From assembly GCA_965235075.1 (NCBI GenBank), contig OZ249404.1:744001-808000 (forward strand): a stretch of DNA of 64,000 bases, given 5' to 3'. This document shows positions 52,297-62,154 of the stretch, piece after piece. The position numbers were made by a program, and so were the translations under genes. The stretch is from Fontibacterium medardense (GTDB taxonomy: Bacteria; Pseudomonadota; Alphaproteobacteria; Pelagibacterales; Pelagibacteraceae). The stretch's first letter is position 1. Every line of letters starts with the position of its first letter. The notes beneath the pieces were generated by a model. The model did no database searches. It was not told the DNA's origin and worked only from the letters and a program-made list of their open reading frames with translations.

Positions 52297-52365
52297 AAAA
52301 TAAATACCTGCGGTTTATACTAATATTAAAGATGAAAAACAATAAGTATGAAAGTGAAGAAACTG

Positions 52366-52926
52366 CTATTTTAATGGCTGAATAATGAAGGTCATTTGCT
52401 TGCCTTCCATTTTTGGGGCCTGTTCAACTTTACCCGTTATTTTTAAATCGCTTACTATTCTATCTGCAAGATCTTGGGCTAGTTTTAAATGCTGCATTTC
52501 TCTTCCTTTAAACTTAATTGTAAATTTTACTTTATCTCCTTTAACTAAAAATTTCTCAGTGGCTTTCATTTTAAAATTATAATCATGAACATCTGTTCCT
52601 GGTCTCATTTTAATCTCTTTAAGAGTTACAACTTTTTGTTTCTTTTTTGCTTGGCTAGCTTTTTTTTGTAACTCGTATTTATACTTTCCAAAATCAGTTA
52701 TTTTGCAAACTGGTGGTTTTGCATTTGGAGCAATTTCTATTAAATCTAAACCCTGCTCTTTTGCTGTCATTAACGCATCATTTAAAGAAACGATTCCAAT
52801 ATTTTGACCATCGCTTCCTATTAACTGAACGTCAGTTGCTCTAATTCTATCGTTTACTTTTGGTCCACGATTTGAAGAACTATTGGACCTAAAATTACTT
52901 CTGTTGTTTTGAAAATTTTGATTAAT
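52366..52926 (-). CDS. infC: Translation initiation factor IF-3, ATT start
   Basis: 186 residues. The usual in-frame ATG (52768-52770) would give a 134-residue fragment lacking the N-domain; the frame stays open upstream and encodes VNDRIRATDVQLIGSDGQNI, the IF-3 N-domain hallmark. An AGGAG (52934-52938) lies 7 nt before an ATT at 52924-52926 (I/M-NQNFQNNRSNF). ATT start codons are typical of infC, where they serve autoregulation by IF-3 proofreading. The N-terminal tail is Asn/Ser-rich. The C-domain has KITDFGKYKYELQKKASQAKK and MRPGTDVHDYNFK. Confidence 0.93.
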   Translation of the reverse strand: MNQNFQNNRSNFRSNSSSNRGPKVNDRIRATDVQLIGSDGQNIGIVSLNDALMTAKEQGLDLIEIAPNAKPPVCKITDFGKYKYELQKKASQAKKKQKVVTLKEIKMRPGTDVHDYNFKMKATEKFLVKGDKVKFTIKFKGREMQHLKLAQDLADRIVSDLKITGKVEQAPKMEGKQMTFIIQPLK

Positions 52927-52938
52927 AACTATACTCCT
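52924..52938 (-). promoter_or_regulatory. Ribosome site and ATT start of infC
   Basis: AGGAG (52934-52938) overlaps the TAG stop of thrS; 7 nt separate it from the ATT (52924-52926). The overlap suggests coupling of thrS termination with infC initiation. An ATA codon lies only 1 nt after the AGGAG and is too close to serve as start. Confidence 0.85.
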
Positions 52939-54853
52939 AGATTTTTGGTGCTAAAGATTCTTTAACTAATAAATCCACAGCTTCTTTTAAAGGTAATGTA
53001 TCTTGTTTTTCTTGGCCAAATCTTCGAAGTGTAATTGACTGACTCTCTTGTTCTTTAGATCCGCAAATCATTAAAATTGGAGTCTTAGATAAAGAGTGTT
53101 CTCTAATCTTGTAGTTAATTTTTTCATTCTTAAGATCGATAATATTCCTTATTTTGTTTTTATCAAGTTCAGCTGATACTTTTTTTGCATAATCATCAAA
53201 TTCTTGAGAAATTGGAAGTATTGCAACTTGTTTAGGTGACAACCATAAAGGAAGTTTGCCTGCATAATGTTCAATTAAAATACCAATAAATCTTTCAAGT
53301 GATCCAAATAATGCTCGGTGTAACATGACAGGATTCTTTTTAGTTCCGTCTTTATCAATATAAGTAGCGCCCAATCTTCCTGGTAAATTTAGATCTACTT
53401 GTAAAGTTCCACACTGCCAGTCTCGACCAATTGTATCTCTTAAAACAAATTCAATTTTAGGACCATAAAATGCTCCTTCGCCTTTATTAATAGAATAATC
53501 TAGTTTTGAAGCTTTGACTGCTTCTAATAAAGCCGCTTCCGCTTTGTCCCATAGTTTATCATCTCCAACTCTTTTTGCTGGGCGATCTGAATATTTTAAA
53601 ATCACATTTTCAAAACCAAAAGCTTTATAAATATCTAAGATCAGCTTAGTAACTTTCAATGACTCTTCTGTAATTTGATTTTCAGTACAAAAAATATGAG
53701 CATCATCTTGTGTGAAAGATCTAACTCTCATTAATCCATGTAAAGATCCTGAACTTTCGTAACGATGAACTTTGCCAAATTCTGATAATTTTAAAGGTAA
53801 ATCTCTATAACTTTTAAGTCCTTGGTTAAAAATTTGAACACAGCCAGGACAATTCATAGGTTTGATCGCAAAAACTCTCTCATCTGGAGTTTTTGTTGTA
53901 TACATATGTTCTTGAAATTTTTCCCAATGACCGGATTTTTCCCATAATGTTTTATCTAAAATATCAGGTGTATTTACTTCTCGGTAACCTGCTTCGGTTT
54001 GTCTTTGACGCATAAAATCAATAAGAGATTGAAATAATTGCCAACCTCCTTCATGCCAAAATACAGCTCCTGGGCTTTCTTCTTGGAAATGAAATAAATC
54101 CATAACTTTTCCAAGTTTACGATGATCTCTTTTTTCAGCCTCTTCTATTCTATGTAAATATTCATCTAACTCTTTTTTATTTCTCCAGCTTGTTCCGTAA
54201 ATTCTTTGAAGCATTTCATTATTTGAATCTCCTCGCCAATAAGCTCCTGCAAGTTTTGTCAGTTTAAATGCTTTGCTTATTTTTCCAGTAGAAGTTAAGT
54301 GTGGTCCTCTGCATAGATCATGCCACTTACCGTGAAAATAAATTGAAATTTCTTCTTTAGTTGGAATGCTATTTATTATTTCAGCTTTATAAAGCTCTCC
54401 TTTTTTTTTGAAATGTTCTATTGCTTTTTCTCTGTCCCAAACTTCTCTTGTTGTGGGTTCGTCCCGATCAATGATTTCTCTCATCTTCTCTTCAATTTTT
54501 ACTAAATCTTCATCGGTAAAAGGTTTCTTTCTAGAAAAATCATAATAAAAACCATTTTCAATAACTGGACCAATAGTAACTTGTGTGTCTTTGAATAGTT
54601 CTTGAACTGCCATAGCAAGAACATGTGCAGTGTCGTGTCTTATAACTTCCAATCCGTAATCATCTTCAATTGTAATGATTTTTACCGTAGAATCTTTTTC
54701 AATAAATGAGCTTAGATCCTTAAAGCTATCATTTACTTTAATAACTAAAGCTTTTTTTGCAAGTGAAGGACTAATAGTTTTTGCTATCTCATGTCCATTA
54801 ACTTTTCCTGGAAATTGAAGTTTTTTTCCATCTAAAAGCGTGATGTTAAGCAT
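52937..54853 (-). CDS. thrS: Threonyl-tRNA synthetase
   Basis: Class II synthetase. 638 residues: N-terminal TGS domain (1-60, LDGKKLQFPGKVNGHEIA), editing domain with RHDTAHVLAMAVQELF, catalytic core with zinc Cys in MNCPGCVQIF and YESSGSLHGLMRVRSFTQDDAHIF, and C-terminal anticodon-binding domain. Standard size; no autoregulatory leader is visible, since the glycosyltransferase stop is only 8 nt upstream. Confidence 0.98.
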   Translation of the reverse strand: MLNITLLDGKKLQFPGKVNGHEIAKTISPSLAKKALVIKVNDSFKDLSSFIEKDSTVKIITIEDDYGLEVIRHDTAHVLAMAVQELFKDTQVTIGPVIENGFYYDFSRKKPFTDEDLVKIEEKMREIIDRDEPTTREVWDREKAIEHFKKKGELYKAEIINSIPTKEEISIYFHGKWHDLCRGPHLTSTGKISKAFKLTKLAGAYWRGDSNNEMLQRIYGTSWRNKKELDEYLHRIEEAEKRDHRKLGKVMDLFHFQEESPGAVFWHEGGWQLFQSLIDFMRQRQTEAGYREVNTPDILDKTLWEKSGHWEKFQEHMYTTKTPDERVFAIKPMNCPGCVQIFNQGLKSYRDLPLKLSEFGKVHRYESSGSLHGLMRVRSFTQDDAHIFCTENQITEESLKVTKLILDIYKAFGFENVILKYSDRPAKRVGDDKLWDKAEAALLEAVKASKLDYSINKGEGAFYGPKIEFVLRDTIGRDWQCGTLQVDLNLPGRLGATYIDKDGTKKNPVMLHRALFGSLERFIGILIEHYAGKLPLWLSPKQVAILPISQEFDDYAKKVSAELDKNKIRNIIDLKNEKINYKIREHSLSKTPILMICGSKEQESQSITLRRFGQEKQDTLPLKEAVDLLVKESLAPKI

Positions 54854-54861
54854 GTCTCTTA

Positions 54862-56001
54862 TTAAACTAAGGATTTATAAATTTCTAGTGTTTTAGAGCA
54901 CATTTGATCTACCGTATAATTATTAATAACATTAGCTCTACCCTTTGCTCCTAAATCTTTTAAAAAACTTTTATCTTTTTTTGAAATTTCAATAATCATC
55001 TTCGCCAAATCTTTTTCATCATCAGATTTAAATAGCCAGCCTGTTTGTCCATCAATAATTGTTTCATTGGAACCGCCAATATTACTTGCTAGTATTGGTT
55101 TTTCCATTGCTTGTGCTTCTACTGCCACTCTACCAAATGCCTCTGGTTCAATAGAAGCTGATAATACTAAATTACAAGCGTTATAAGCTGATGGCATAAA
55201 AGATTCGTGGGAAACAATCTTTGCATTCTCTTCTAATCGGTGCTCTCTGATGAAATCTAAGAGATATTCTCTATATTCAGTTCTGCCTTGATCGTCGCCA
55301 AGTATAATTGCACTAATATTATTTAATAAATTTTCTTGTTTAAGAAACAATAAAGTATTTAAAAAAAGAAACTGTCCTTTCCAAAAAGTTAATCTACCTG
55401 GAAGTAATATTAAAAAATTATTACTGGAAATACCCCAACGCGTTCTAACACTATTCAGTTCTTCAATATTTGAATTTTTTGGGTTAAAATAATTAATATC
55501 AATTCCTCTTGGTATAAGAAAAATCTCTTTCGAGTAATTATAATTATTTTTTATATGCTCAAAAATGAACATTGAGCCAGCAATGACAGAGTTGCCTCTT
55601 AGCATAACTGAATTGTAAAATTTTTTTAAAGGATTGTTAAAATTATAAGTACCATGAAAAGTAGATATCAAAGGTACTCCTAATAATTTACTTGCAAAAT
55701 AACATGACCAAGCCGGAGCACGACTCCGAACATGAATAATGTTAATTTTATAAAAAAAAACAATAAATAAAATTACAAATATATTAAAAAAAATTACAAA
55801 TGGGTTTTTGCTCTGTACTGAAAACTTAAAAATTTTTACTTTGGTTTGATCAATATTTTTAATTTGTTCTCCTCCTGAACATAAGATTGCAGAAAAGTAA
55901 TTTTGGTTAGCGATATATTGTCCAATATCTTTGCAGCCTGTTTCTGCTCCACCCACATCTAGTCTTGGAATAACTTGCAGCAAACGAATTTTTTTATCCA
56001 T
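54862..56001 (-). CDS. Glycosyltransferase family 4
   Basis: 379 residues, GT-B fold: RLLQVIPRLDVGGAETGCKDI at the N-terminus, HGTYNFNNPLKKFY-like acceptor loop, LPGRLTFWKGQFLFLNTL and SIEPEAFGRVAVEAQAMEKPILASNIGG, the donor-binding E-x7-E region. A membrane-associated hydrophobic stretch (IFFNIFVILFIVFFY) is present. Likely acts in LPS or another surface glycan, but the sugar is unknown. It precedes thrS by 8 nt and is divergent from the hydrolase gene. Confidence 0.87.
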   Translation of the reverse strand: MDKKIRLLQVIPRLDVGGAETGCKDIGQYIANQNYFSAILCSGGEQIKNIDQTKVKIFKFSVQSKNPFVIFFNIFVILFIVFFYKINIIHVRSRAPAWSCYFASKLLGVPLISTFHGTYNFNNPLKKFYNSVMLRGNSVIAGSMFIFEHIKNNYNYSKEIFLIPRGIDINYFNPKNSNIEELNSVRTRWGISSNNFLILLPGRLTFWKGQFLFLNTLLFLKQENLLNNISAIILGDDQGRTEYREYLLDFIREHRLEENAKIVSHESFMPSAYNACNLVLSASIEPEAFGRVAVEAQAMEKPILASNIGGSNETIIDGQTGWLFKSDDEKDLAKMIIEISKKDKSFLKDLGAKGRANVINNYTVDQMCSKTLEIYKSLV

Positions 56002-56027
56002 TGAATTAATATGCTATACTTTTAAAA

Positions 56028-56780
56028 ATGAATAATCCAAAGCAAAATTTTTTTTTAACAAATAATAATCAAAAAATTCATTACAAATTTATTAATAATA
56101 AAAGTCAAACTACAATTATTTTTCTTCACGGGTTAATGTCGAATATTCAAAGTAAAAAAGCTAAATACTTAAAAAATTTTTCCAATAAAAATAAAGTAAA
56201 CTTATTATTATTTGAATATAGTGGCCATGGGAGATCTTCAGGTCAATTTATAGATTTTAGTATTAAAAATTGGGTAGAAGATTCAAGATTAATTATAAAA
56301 ACATTAATCAAAAAAAATAAAATAATTCTTATTGGTTCAAGTATGGGTGCTTGGATTGGAATACTGTTAATTAAATATTTTTATAAAAGAATTAAAGGGG
56401 TTATCGGTATTGCTGCTGCTCCTGATTTTACTAAAGAATTAATATGGAAAAAGTTAAATATTGTCGAAAAAAATAAAATAAGAAAAGATAAAATCTATAA
56501 ATTAAAAAGCAGTTATAATAATTTTTATCCTATAACTAAAAAATTTATATTTGACGGGAAAAAACTCTTAGTTCTTAATAAAAAAATTAAATGCAATTTC
56601 CAAGTTGAACTATTGCACGGCCTCAAAGACTCTTCTGTTCCTTGGTTTTATTCAATAAGATTAATAAAAACTTTAATAAGTAAAAAATTAAATTTAACAA
56701 TTATTAATGATGGAGATCACTCTTTATCAAGGGCTAAAGATTTAAAAAAATTAGATTTAGCGATTAAAAATATTATTTAA
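56028..56780 (+). CDS. Alpha/beta hydrolase
   Basis: 250-residue serine hydrolase fold: oxyanion loop FLHGLMSNIQS, nucleophile elbow IGSSMGAWIG (GxSxG), late Asp in GLKDSSVPW and His in INDGDHSLSRAKDL. GHGRSSGQFIDFSIKNWVED resembles small cytosolic esterases. No signal peptide. The 3' end overlaps the convergent epimerase gene by 24 nt. The substrate is unknown. Confidence 0.85.
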   Translation: MNNPKQNFFLTNNNQKIHYKFINNKSQTTIIFLHGLMSNIQSKKAKYLKNFSNKNKVNLLLFEYSGHGRSSGQFIDFSIKNWVEDSRLIIKTLIKKNKIILIGSSMGAWIGILLIKYFYKRIKGVIGIAAAPDFTKELIWKKLNIVEKNKIRKDKIYKLKSSYNNFYPITKKFIFDGKKLLVLNKKIKCNFQVELLHGLKDSSVPWFYSIRLIKTLISKKLNLTIINDGDHSLSRAKDLKKLDLAIKNII

Positions 56781-57653
56781 AATACTTTTAAAGCCTTCTT
56801 TATACGTTGGGAAATATAATTTTACTTTTAAATTTTTTTTAATTTTCACATTGCTAACTTTTTTTGAATCTTTATAGAAACTTTTCATTTCACCTTCATT
56901 TAAAGATTTAAAAAGCATAGGAGATGGCGTTTGGACTCCTATTAAACTGCAAGCATAAGATATAGTTTCGTCATAAGAACATGGCATATTATCTGCTACA
57001 TTATAAATTTCTCCAGATTTTGAATGACTTAAAGATTTAAACAAAACTTGAGCTATATCAGCAACATGAGTTCTTGAAAAAAAATGATTATTTTTTTTAA
57101 CGTAACGAACTTGCCCATTTGTTAATCGTAAAAATATATTTCTTTCTGGAGAATAAATTCCTGACAATCTAAATATTCTTGTTGGAACAAACTGGTATCG
57201 ATTTAATTTTAACCATTCATTCTCGGCTACAATTCTATTTATTCCTGTATTGTTATTAGTTAACAATTTACTTTTTTCGTTAACCCATTTTCCATCATGA
57301 TCCCCATAGACACTCGTTGACGAAAGATATCCTAACCATTTAATTTTTTTATTTAAAGAAATTTCGTTATAAAAGTTTTCAATAACAAAATCTTTCCTAT
57401 CTCTTGGTGGAATCGAAACTAATACATGACTTGCATCTAAAATATATTTTTTAATTTTTTTATCAAATTTGTTATTATCAAAATAAAAATTTTTATAATT
57501 AATATTTAAAAATTTTTTATTTGAACTTTTAGATCTAGAAGTTGTAATTAAATTAATTTTATATTTGTTTTTTAATAACTCTTTTACAAAGTATTTTGCC
57601 GTTAAACCAAAACCAAAACAAACTAAACTAATTGATTTAGACCGCTTTTCCAT
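56757..57653 (-). CDS. NAD(P)-dependent epimerase/dehydratase-like protein
   Basis: 298 residues of the extended SDR type, close to the YeeZ-like group: N-terminal VCFGFGLTAKYFVKELLKN (a GxGxxA-like dinucleotide site), LGYLSSTSVYGDHDGKWVNE (active-site Ser/Tyr region with YxxxK altered), PTRIFRLSGIYSPERNIFLRL and EIYNVADNMPCSYDETI. A sugar-nucleotide substrate is possible, but the atypical catalytic region makes it uncertain. It overlaps gltB by 17 nt and would be expressed after it. Confidence 0.75.
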   Translation of the reverse strand: MEKRSKSISLVCFGFGLTAKYFVKELLKNKYKINLITTSRSKSSNKKFLNINYKNFYFDNNKFDKKIKKYILDASHVLVSIPPRDRKDFVIENFYNEISLNKKIKWLGYLSSTSVYGDHDGKWVNEKSKLLTNNNTGINRIVAENEWLKLNRYQFVPTRIFRLSGIYSPERNIFLRLTNGQVRYVKKNNHFFSRTHVADIAQVLFKSLSHSKSGEIYNVADNMPCSYDETISYACSLIGVQTPSPMLFKSLNEGEMKSFYKDSKKVSNVKIKKNLKVKLYFPTYKEGFKSILNNIFNR

Positions 57654-60600
57654 GAACTGCCTTATTCGATAATGGTTGTTTTAACTTATTTAACATTTCT
57701 TTAGGGCAAACTTGATAAAAATTACTCTTTTCATTACTCCATTGTTGAATAATTTTTTTTGAATAAACTGATTGAGTTTCTTTTTCATGTAATTTTATTA
57801 AATTTAAAAGAAAGTCATTCCAATAATCTGTTTCAATTCTTTGCCAAATAACAGAAGAAGGATTTACATAGTTCTCAAAGCTATTTTCTGGATCATAAAC
57901 AAATGCCATCCCACCTGTCATTCCTGCTGCAAAATTATCTCCTACTTCTCCTAATATAACAACGGTGCCACCGGTCATATACTCACAACCATTTGTGCCA
58001 CATCCCTCAATAACAGCCTCGGCTCCTGAATTTCTAACTGCAAACCTTTCCCCTGCTTGTCCTGCCGCAAGCAACAACCCTGATGTTGCTCCATATAAAA
58101 TAGTGTTTCCAATAATTGTATTTTTTGAAGTTTGTATTTCGCTGTTAGAAGCTGGTTTTATAATTATTTTTGCACCAGACAATCCTTTGCCAACATAATC
58201 ATTTGCATCGCCTGTTACTTCTAATTTAATTCCTGAAACTCCAAATGCCCCCAAAGATTGTCCCGCAGAACCTCTTAATTTAATTAAAATATGATCGTCA
58301 GATAATTTTTTATTTTTAAACTGGGTTGTGATAATTGAACTTAATCTTGTTCCAACAGACCTATGAGTATTTTTTACTGCATAACTTAATTGAAACTTTT
58401 GTCCTTTCTCGATTAAAGAAAGTGAATCTTTTATAATTTGTTTATCTAAACTATCAGGGACTTCTTTTCTTTCTCTTTTTAAGCAATATCTTGGATTTTC
58501 ACCAGGGTCTGCTTGAACTAAAAGTGGATTTAAATCTAAATCATCTAAATTTGCCGATCCTCTACTAACTTGTTTTAACAAGTCTGTTCTTCCAACGATT
58601 TCATTTAAAGATTTAAAACCAAGACTTGCTAAAATTTCTCTTACTTCTTCAGCTATAAATGAAAATAAATTAACAACCTTTTCTGGTGTTCCTGTAAATT
58701 TTTTTCTAAGCTCTTCATCTTGGGTACAAATTCCAACAGGACATGTATTGGAATGACATTGTCTAACCATTATACAGCCCATCGCTATTAATGAAGTTGT
58801 CGCTATTCCAAAATCATCTGCTCCCATCATTGCGGCCATAACTACATCTTTGCCTGTTTTAATTCCCCCATCAGTTCTTAAAATAACTTCATGTCTTAAG
58901 CCGTTCAAAGTTAAAATTTGATTGGCCTCTGTCAATCCGATTTCCCAAGGAAGTCCTGCGTACTTCACACTTGTCAATGGTGACGCTCCTGTTCCACCTG
59001 AGTGTCCGCTAATTAGAATTACATCTGCTTTTGCTTTTGCAACTCCGGCAGCAATAGTTCCTATTCCTGTTGATGATACTAGTTTAACTCCAATTTTTGC
59101 TTTAGGATTTATTTGTTTTAAATCGTAGATAAGTTGTGACAAATCTTCGATTGAATAAATATCATGATGAGGTGGTGGAGATATTAGGGTAACGCCTGGC
59201 GTAGAATGTCTCAAAGTTGCAATTTCAGCGGTCACTTTGAACCCAGGTAATTGACCGCCCTCTCCAGGTTTCGCTCCTTGGGATACTTTAATTTCTATTT
59301 CATCACAATTATTCAGATATTCTGCAGTTACTCCAAATCTAGCTGAGGCAATCTGTTTAACTCTTGAATTAGCATTATCGCCGTTCTCTTTTGGTATTGC
59401 CCTTTTTGCATCCTCTCCTCCTTCTCCACTACATGATGCGCCTCCAATTCTGTTCATAGCAATTGCTAAGGTTTCATGTGCTTCTTTTGAAAGCGCACCT
59501 AAAGACATGCTTCCACTTCCAAATCTTTTTCTAATATTTGTAATCGACTCTACCTCTTCGATTAGAATTGGTTTTTTAATTAAATTAAAATCTAAAAGAT
59601 CTCTAAGATTTAAAGGATTTTGTTCGTTAATAATTTTTGAATATTTTTTATATAAATCATAAGAGTCTGTTGCAACTGCAGTTTGCAACATATGCATAGT
59701 CATTGCCTGATTTGAATGTTGCTCTCCACCTTTTCTAAATTTATAAAATCCGCCGATTGGCAAACTGATAACGTTGCCTCTAAACGCTTTTTGATGTTGA
59801 GTTCTGATCATTTGCTCAATTCCCGAAACTCCAATACCAGAAATTTTTGAATACATTCCTGGAAAATATTCAGCAACTAAAGCTCTGCTTAATCCGAGAC
59901 CACTAAAATTTAAACCACCTCTATAAGAACTGATTACTGAAATACCAAGTTTAGACATTACTTTTAATAACCCGTCGTTAACTGCTTTAATATAATTGTT
60001 AACACACTCGGTAAAAGTTAGTTTTTTAAAAATATTTTTTTGATGTCTTTGATAAATACAATCAAACGCCAAATACGGATTAACTGTTGTGGCGCCAACC
60101 CCAATTAAAACTGCAAAATAATGAACATCTAAACATTCTGCGGATTTAACATTTAATGAAGTAAATTTTCTTAGTCCTTGATTAACTAAATGTGTTTGTA
60201 CTGCACCTGTTGCAAGAATAATTGGAATTCCAATTCTTGTTGCTGAAATCTTCTCATCGGTTAGAATAATATGTTTAGCTCCTTCTCTAACTGCTATTTC
60301 TGCCTCGGTTTGAATTCTTTTTAATTCTTTTTTTAAGCTTAGCTCTGATTCTTCAGAGTCAAATGTACAATCTATTTCTTTATATTCGTCATTTAAAACT
60401 TCAAATAATTTCTTAAATTGAGCATTAGATAATATTGGACTTTCTAAAAGATAACTTTTTTTATTAAATAAATCTTCGCCTAAAATATTTTGTAAATTTC
60501 CAATTCTTGTATTTAAGGACATCACTCTATTTTCTCTTAAAGAATCGATTGGAGGATTTGTCACTTGGCTAAAATTTTGTCTAAAAAAGTGCGATAAAGG

Positions 60601-62148
60601 TCTATAAATATCAGACAAAACAGCTGTTGGTGTATCATCGCCCATTGAGCCAACAGCCTCTTTTTGATCCTCCACCATTGGATGCAAAATCATCTCTAAA
60701 TCTTCAATAGAAATGCCAGCTGCGTATTGTTTTTGTCTTAATTTATCTCCTTCAAAAGAATTAAACTCTTCTAAATTGTTAAATTTTTTACTGATCTCAA
60801 TTAAATTCTGACTAAATTTTTTGTAAATAGGATTTCTAGATAATAAATCTTTAATTTTTTTATCATTATAATAAACGCCTTCGTCAAGATTAACTGCTAT
60901 CATTTGTCCAGGACCTACTCTGCCTCTATAAATAATGTTTTCTTCTTGAACTGGAACCATTCCAGTTTCCGATCCTGCAAATAAAATTTTATCTTTTGTA
61001 ATTGTATATCTTAAGGGTCTTAAACCATTTCTGTCTGTTGCTGCTAAAATCCAATTACCATCGGTTGCTGCGATTGCGGCTGGACCATCCCAAGGTTCAA
61101 TGACAGAATTTAAATAATTGTACATATCTCTGTAAGCTTGCGGAATAATTTTGCTTCTCTTAGACCATGCTTCTGGCATCAACATCATTTTAACAAGAGG
61201 CAACGATCTTCCTGATCTTGTTAACAATTCAAAAACAGCATCTAGACAAGCTGTGTCTGAACTTCCAGATTTTAAAATTGGTTTTAAATCATCAATGTTT
61301 GGATATAAATTAGACTCAAGTCCTTGCTCATGAGTCTTCATCCAATTCACATTTCCTTTTAAAGTATTAATCTCCCCATTATGGGCTAAAATTCTAAAAG
61401 GTTGAGCAAGTTCCCAGCTTGGAAAAGTATTCGTTGAATATCTTTGATGAAAAATTGAAAATCTAGAAATAAATCTTTTATCTAATAGATCTGGATAAAA
61501 ATCTGATAAATGTTCAGCGAGAAACATTCCTTTATAGATTATTGATCTTGAACTAATTGATGAAATATAAAAATCTTTTAATTGCGACTGGGTAATTTTT
61601 TTTTCAATTTTTTTTCTTACAATATAAATATTTTTTTCTAATTCTTCTGTACCTGTCTTTTCTATTGGAGAAAATAATATTTGCTCAATTTCTGGTCTTG
61701 TATCATTTGCTTTAATACCAAGAACTTTTGCTTTTACAGGAACGTGTCTCCATCCAAAAATATAGAAATTATTAGACAATAATTCATGTTCAACAATAGT
61801 TCTGCAAGCTTCTTGTGCTCCATAATCATTTCTAGGTAAAAAAATCATACCAACACACAATTGATCGTTTTTATGAGTATGATGTCCTGTAATTTTTATT
61901 TGTTCTTCAAAAAAATCTTTTGCTAATTCCACGTGAATTCCAGCACCATCACCTGTTTTTCCGTCCTTATCTACTGCGCCTCTATGCCAAACAGCTTTGA
62001 GAGCTTCGATCCCATTTTCAACTACTTCTCTTCTTGGTTTTCCATCGATTGAAGCAACAAAACCAACGCCGCATGCATCATGTTCATCCTCTTTATTATA
62101 AACCCCTGCTTTAATAAGTTTTTGTAAATTTTGATCTAAAATTTTCAT
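57637..62148 (-). CDS. gltB: Glutamate synthase (NADPH) large subunit
   Basis: Makes glutamate from glutamine and 2-oxoglutarate. 1503 residues: glutaminase domain after a 25-residue propeptide, nucleophile Cys in DEHDACGVGFVAS (about residue 26), then the central domain, FMN domain with ISGHSGGTGASPLTSVKYAGLPWEIGL, Fe-S cysteines in GCIMVRQCHSNTCPVGICTQ, and the C-terminal beta-helix (GCGTNGCEYMTGGTVVILGEVGDNFAAGMTGG). It is 6 nt after gltD and overlaps the epimerase. Confidence 0.97.
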   Translation of the reverse strand: MKILDQNLQKLIKAGVYNKEDEHDACGVGFVASIDGKPRREVVENGIEALKAVWHRGAVDKDGKTGDGAGIHVELAKDFFEEQIKITGHHTHKNDQLCVGMIFLPRNDYGAQEACRTIVEHELLSNNFYIFGWRHVPVKAKVLGIKANDTRPEIEQILFSPIEKTGTEELEKNIYIVRKKIEKKITQSQLKDFYISSISSRSIIYKGMFLAEHLSDFYPDLLDKRFISRFSIFHQRYSTNTFPSWELAQPFRILAHNGEINTLKGNVNWMKTHEQGLESNLYPNIDDLKPILKSGSSDTACLDAVFELLTRSGRSLPLVKMMLMPEAWSKRSKIIPQAYRDMYNYLNSVIEPWDGPAAIAATDGNWILAATDRNGLRPLRYTITKDKILFAGSETGMVPVQEENIIYRGRVGPGQMIAVNLDEGVYYNDKKIKDLLSRNPIYKKFSQNLIEISKKFNNLEEFNSFEGDKLRQKQYAAGISIEDLEMILHPMVEDQKEAVGSMGDDTPTAVLSDIYRPLSHFFRQNFSQVTNPPIDSLRENRVMSLNTRIGNLQNILGEDLFNKKSYLLESPILSNAQFKKLFEVLNDEYKEIDCTFDSEESELSLKKELKRIQTEAEIAVREGAKHIILTDEKISATRIGIPIILATGAVQTHLVNQGLRKFTSLNVKSAECLDVHYFAVLIGVGATTVNPYLAFDCIYQRHQKNIFKKLTFTECVNNYIKAVNDGLLKVMSKLGISVISSYRGGLNFSGLGLSRALVAEYFPGMYSKISGIGVSGIEQMIRTQHQKAFRGNVISLPIGGFYKFRKGGEQHSNQAMTMHMLQTAVATDSYDLYKKYSKIINEQNPLNLRDLLDFNLIKKPILIEEVESITNIRKRFGSGSMSLGALSKEAHETLAIAMNRIGGASCSGEGGEDAKRAIPKENGDNANSRVKQIASARFGVTAEYLNNCDEIEIKVSQGAKPGEGGQLPGFKVTAEIATLRHSTPGVTLISPPPHHDIYSIEDLSQLIYDLKQINPKAKIGVKLVSSTGIGTIAAGVAKAKADVILISGHSGGTGASPLTSVKYAGLPWEIGLTEANQILTLNGLRHEVILRTDGGIKTGKDVVMAAMMGADDFGIATTSLIAMGCIMVRQCHSNTCPVGICTQDEELRKKFTGTPEKVVNLFSFIAEEVREILASLGFKSLNEIVGRTDLLKQVSRGSANLDDLDLNPLLVQADPGENPRYCLKRERKEVPDSLDKQIIKDSLSLIEKGQKFQLSYAVKNTHRSVGTRLSSIITTQFKNKKLSDDHILIKLRGSAGQSLGAFGVSGIKLEVTGDANDYVGKGLSGAKIIIKPASNSEIQTSKNTIIGNTILYGATSGLLLAAGQAGERFAVRNSGAEAVIEGCGTNGCEYMTGGTVVILGEVGDNFAAGMTGGMAFVYDPENSFENYVNPSSVIWQRIETDYWNDFLLNLIKLHEKETQSVYSKKIIQQWSNEKSNFYQVCPKEMLNKLKQPLSNKAVHGKAV

Positions 62149-62154
62149 AAATAA

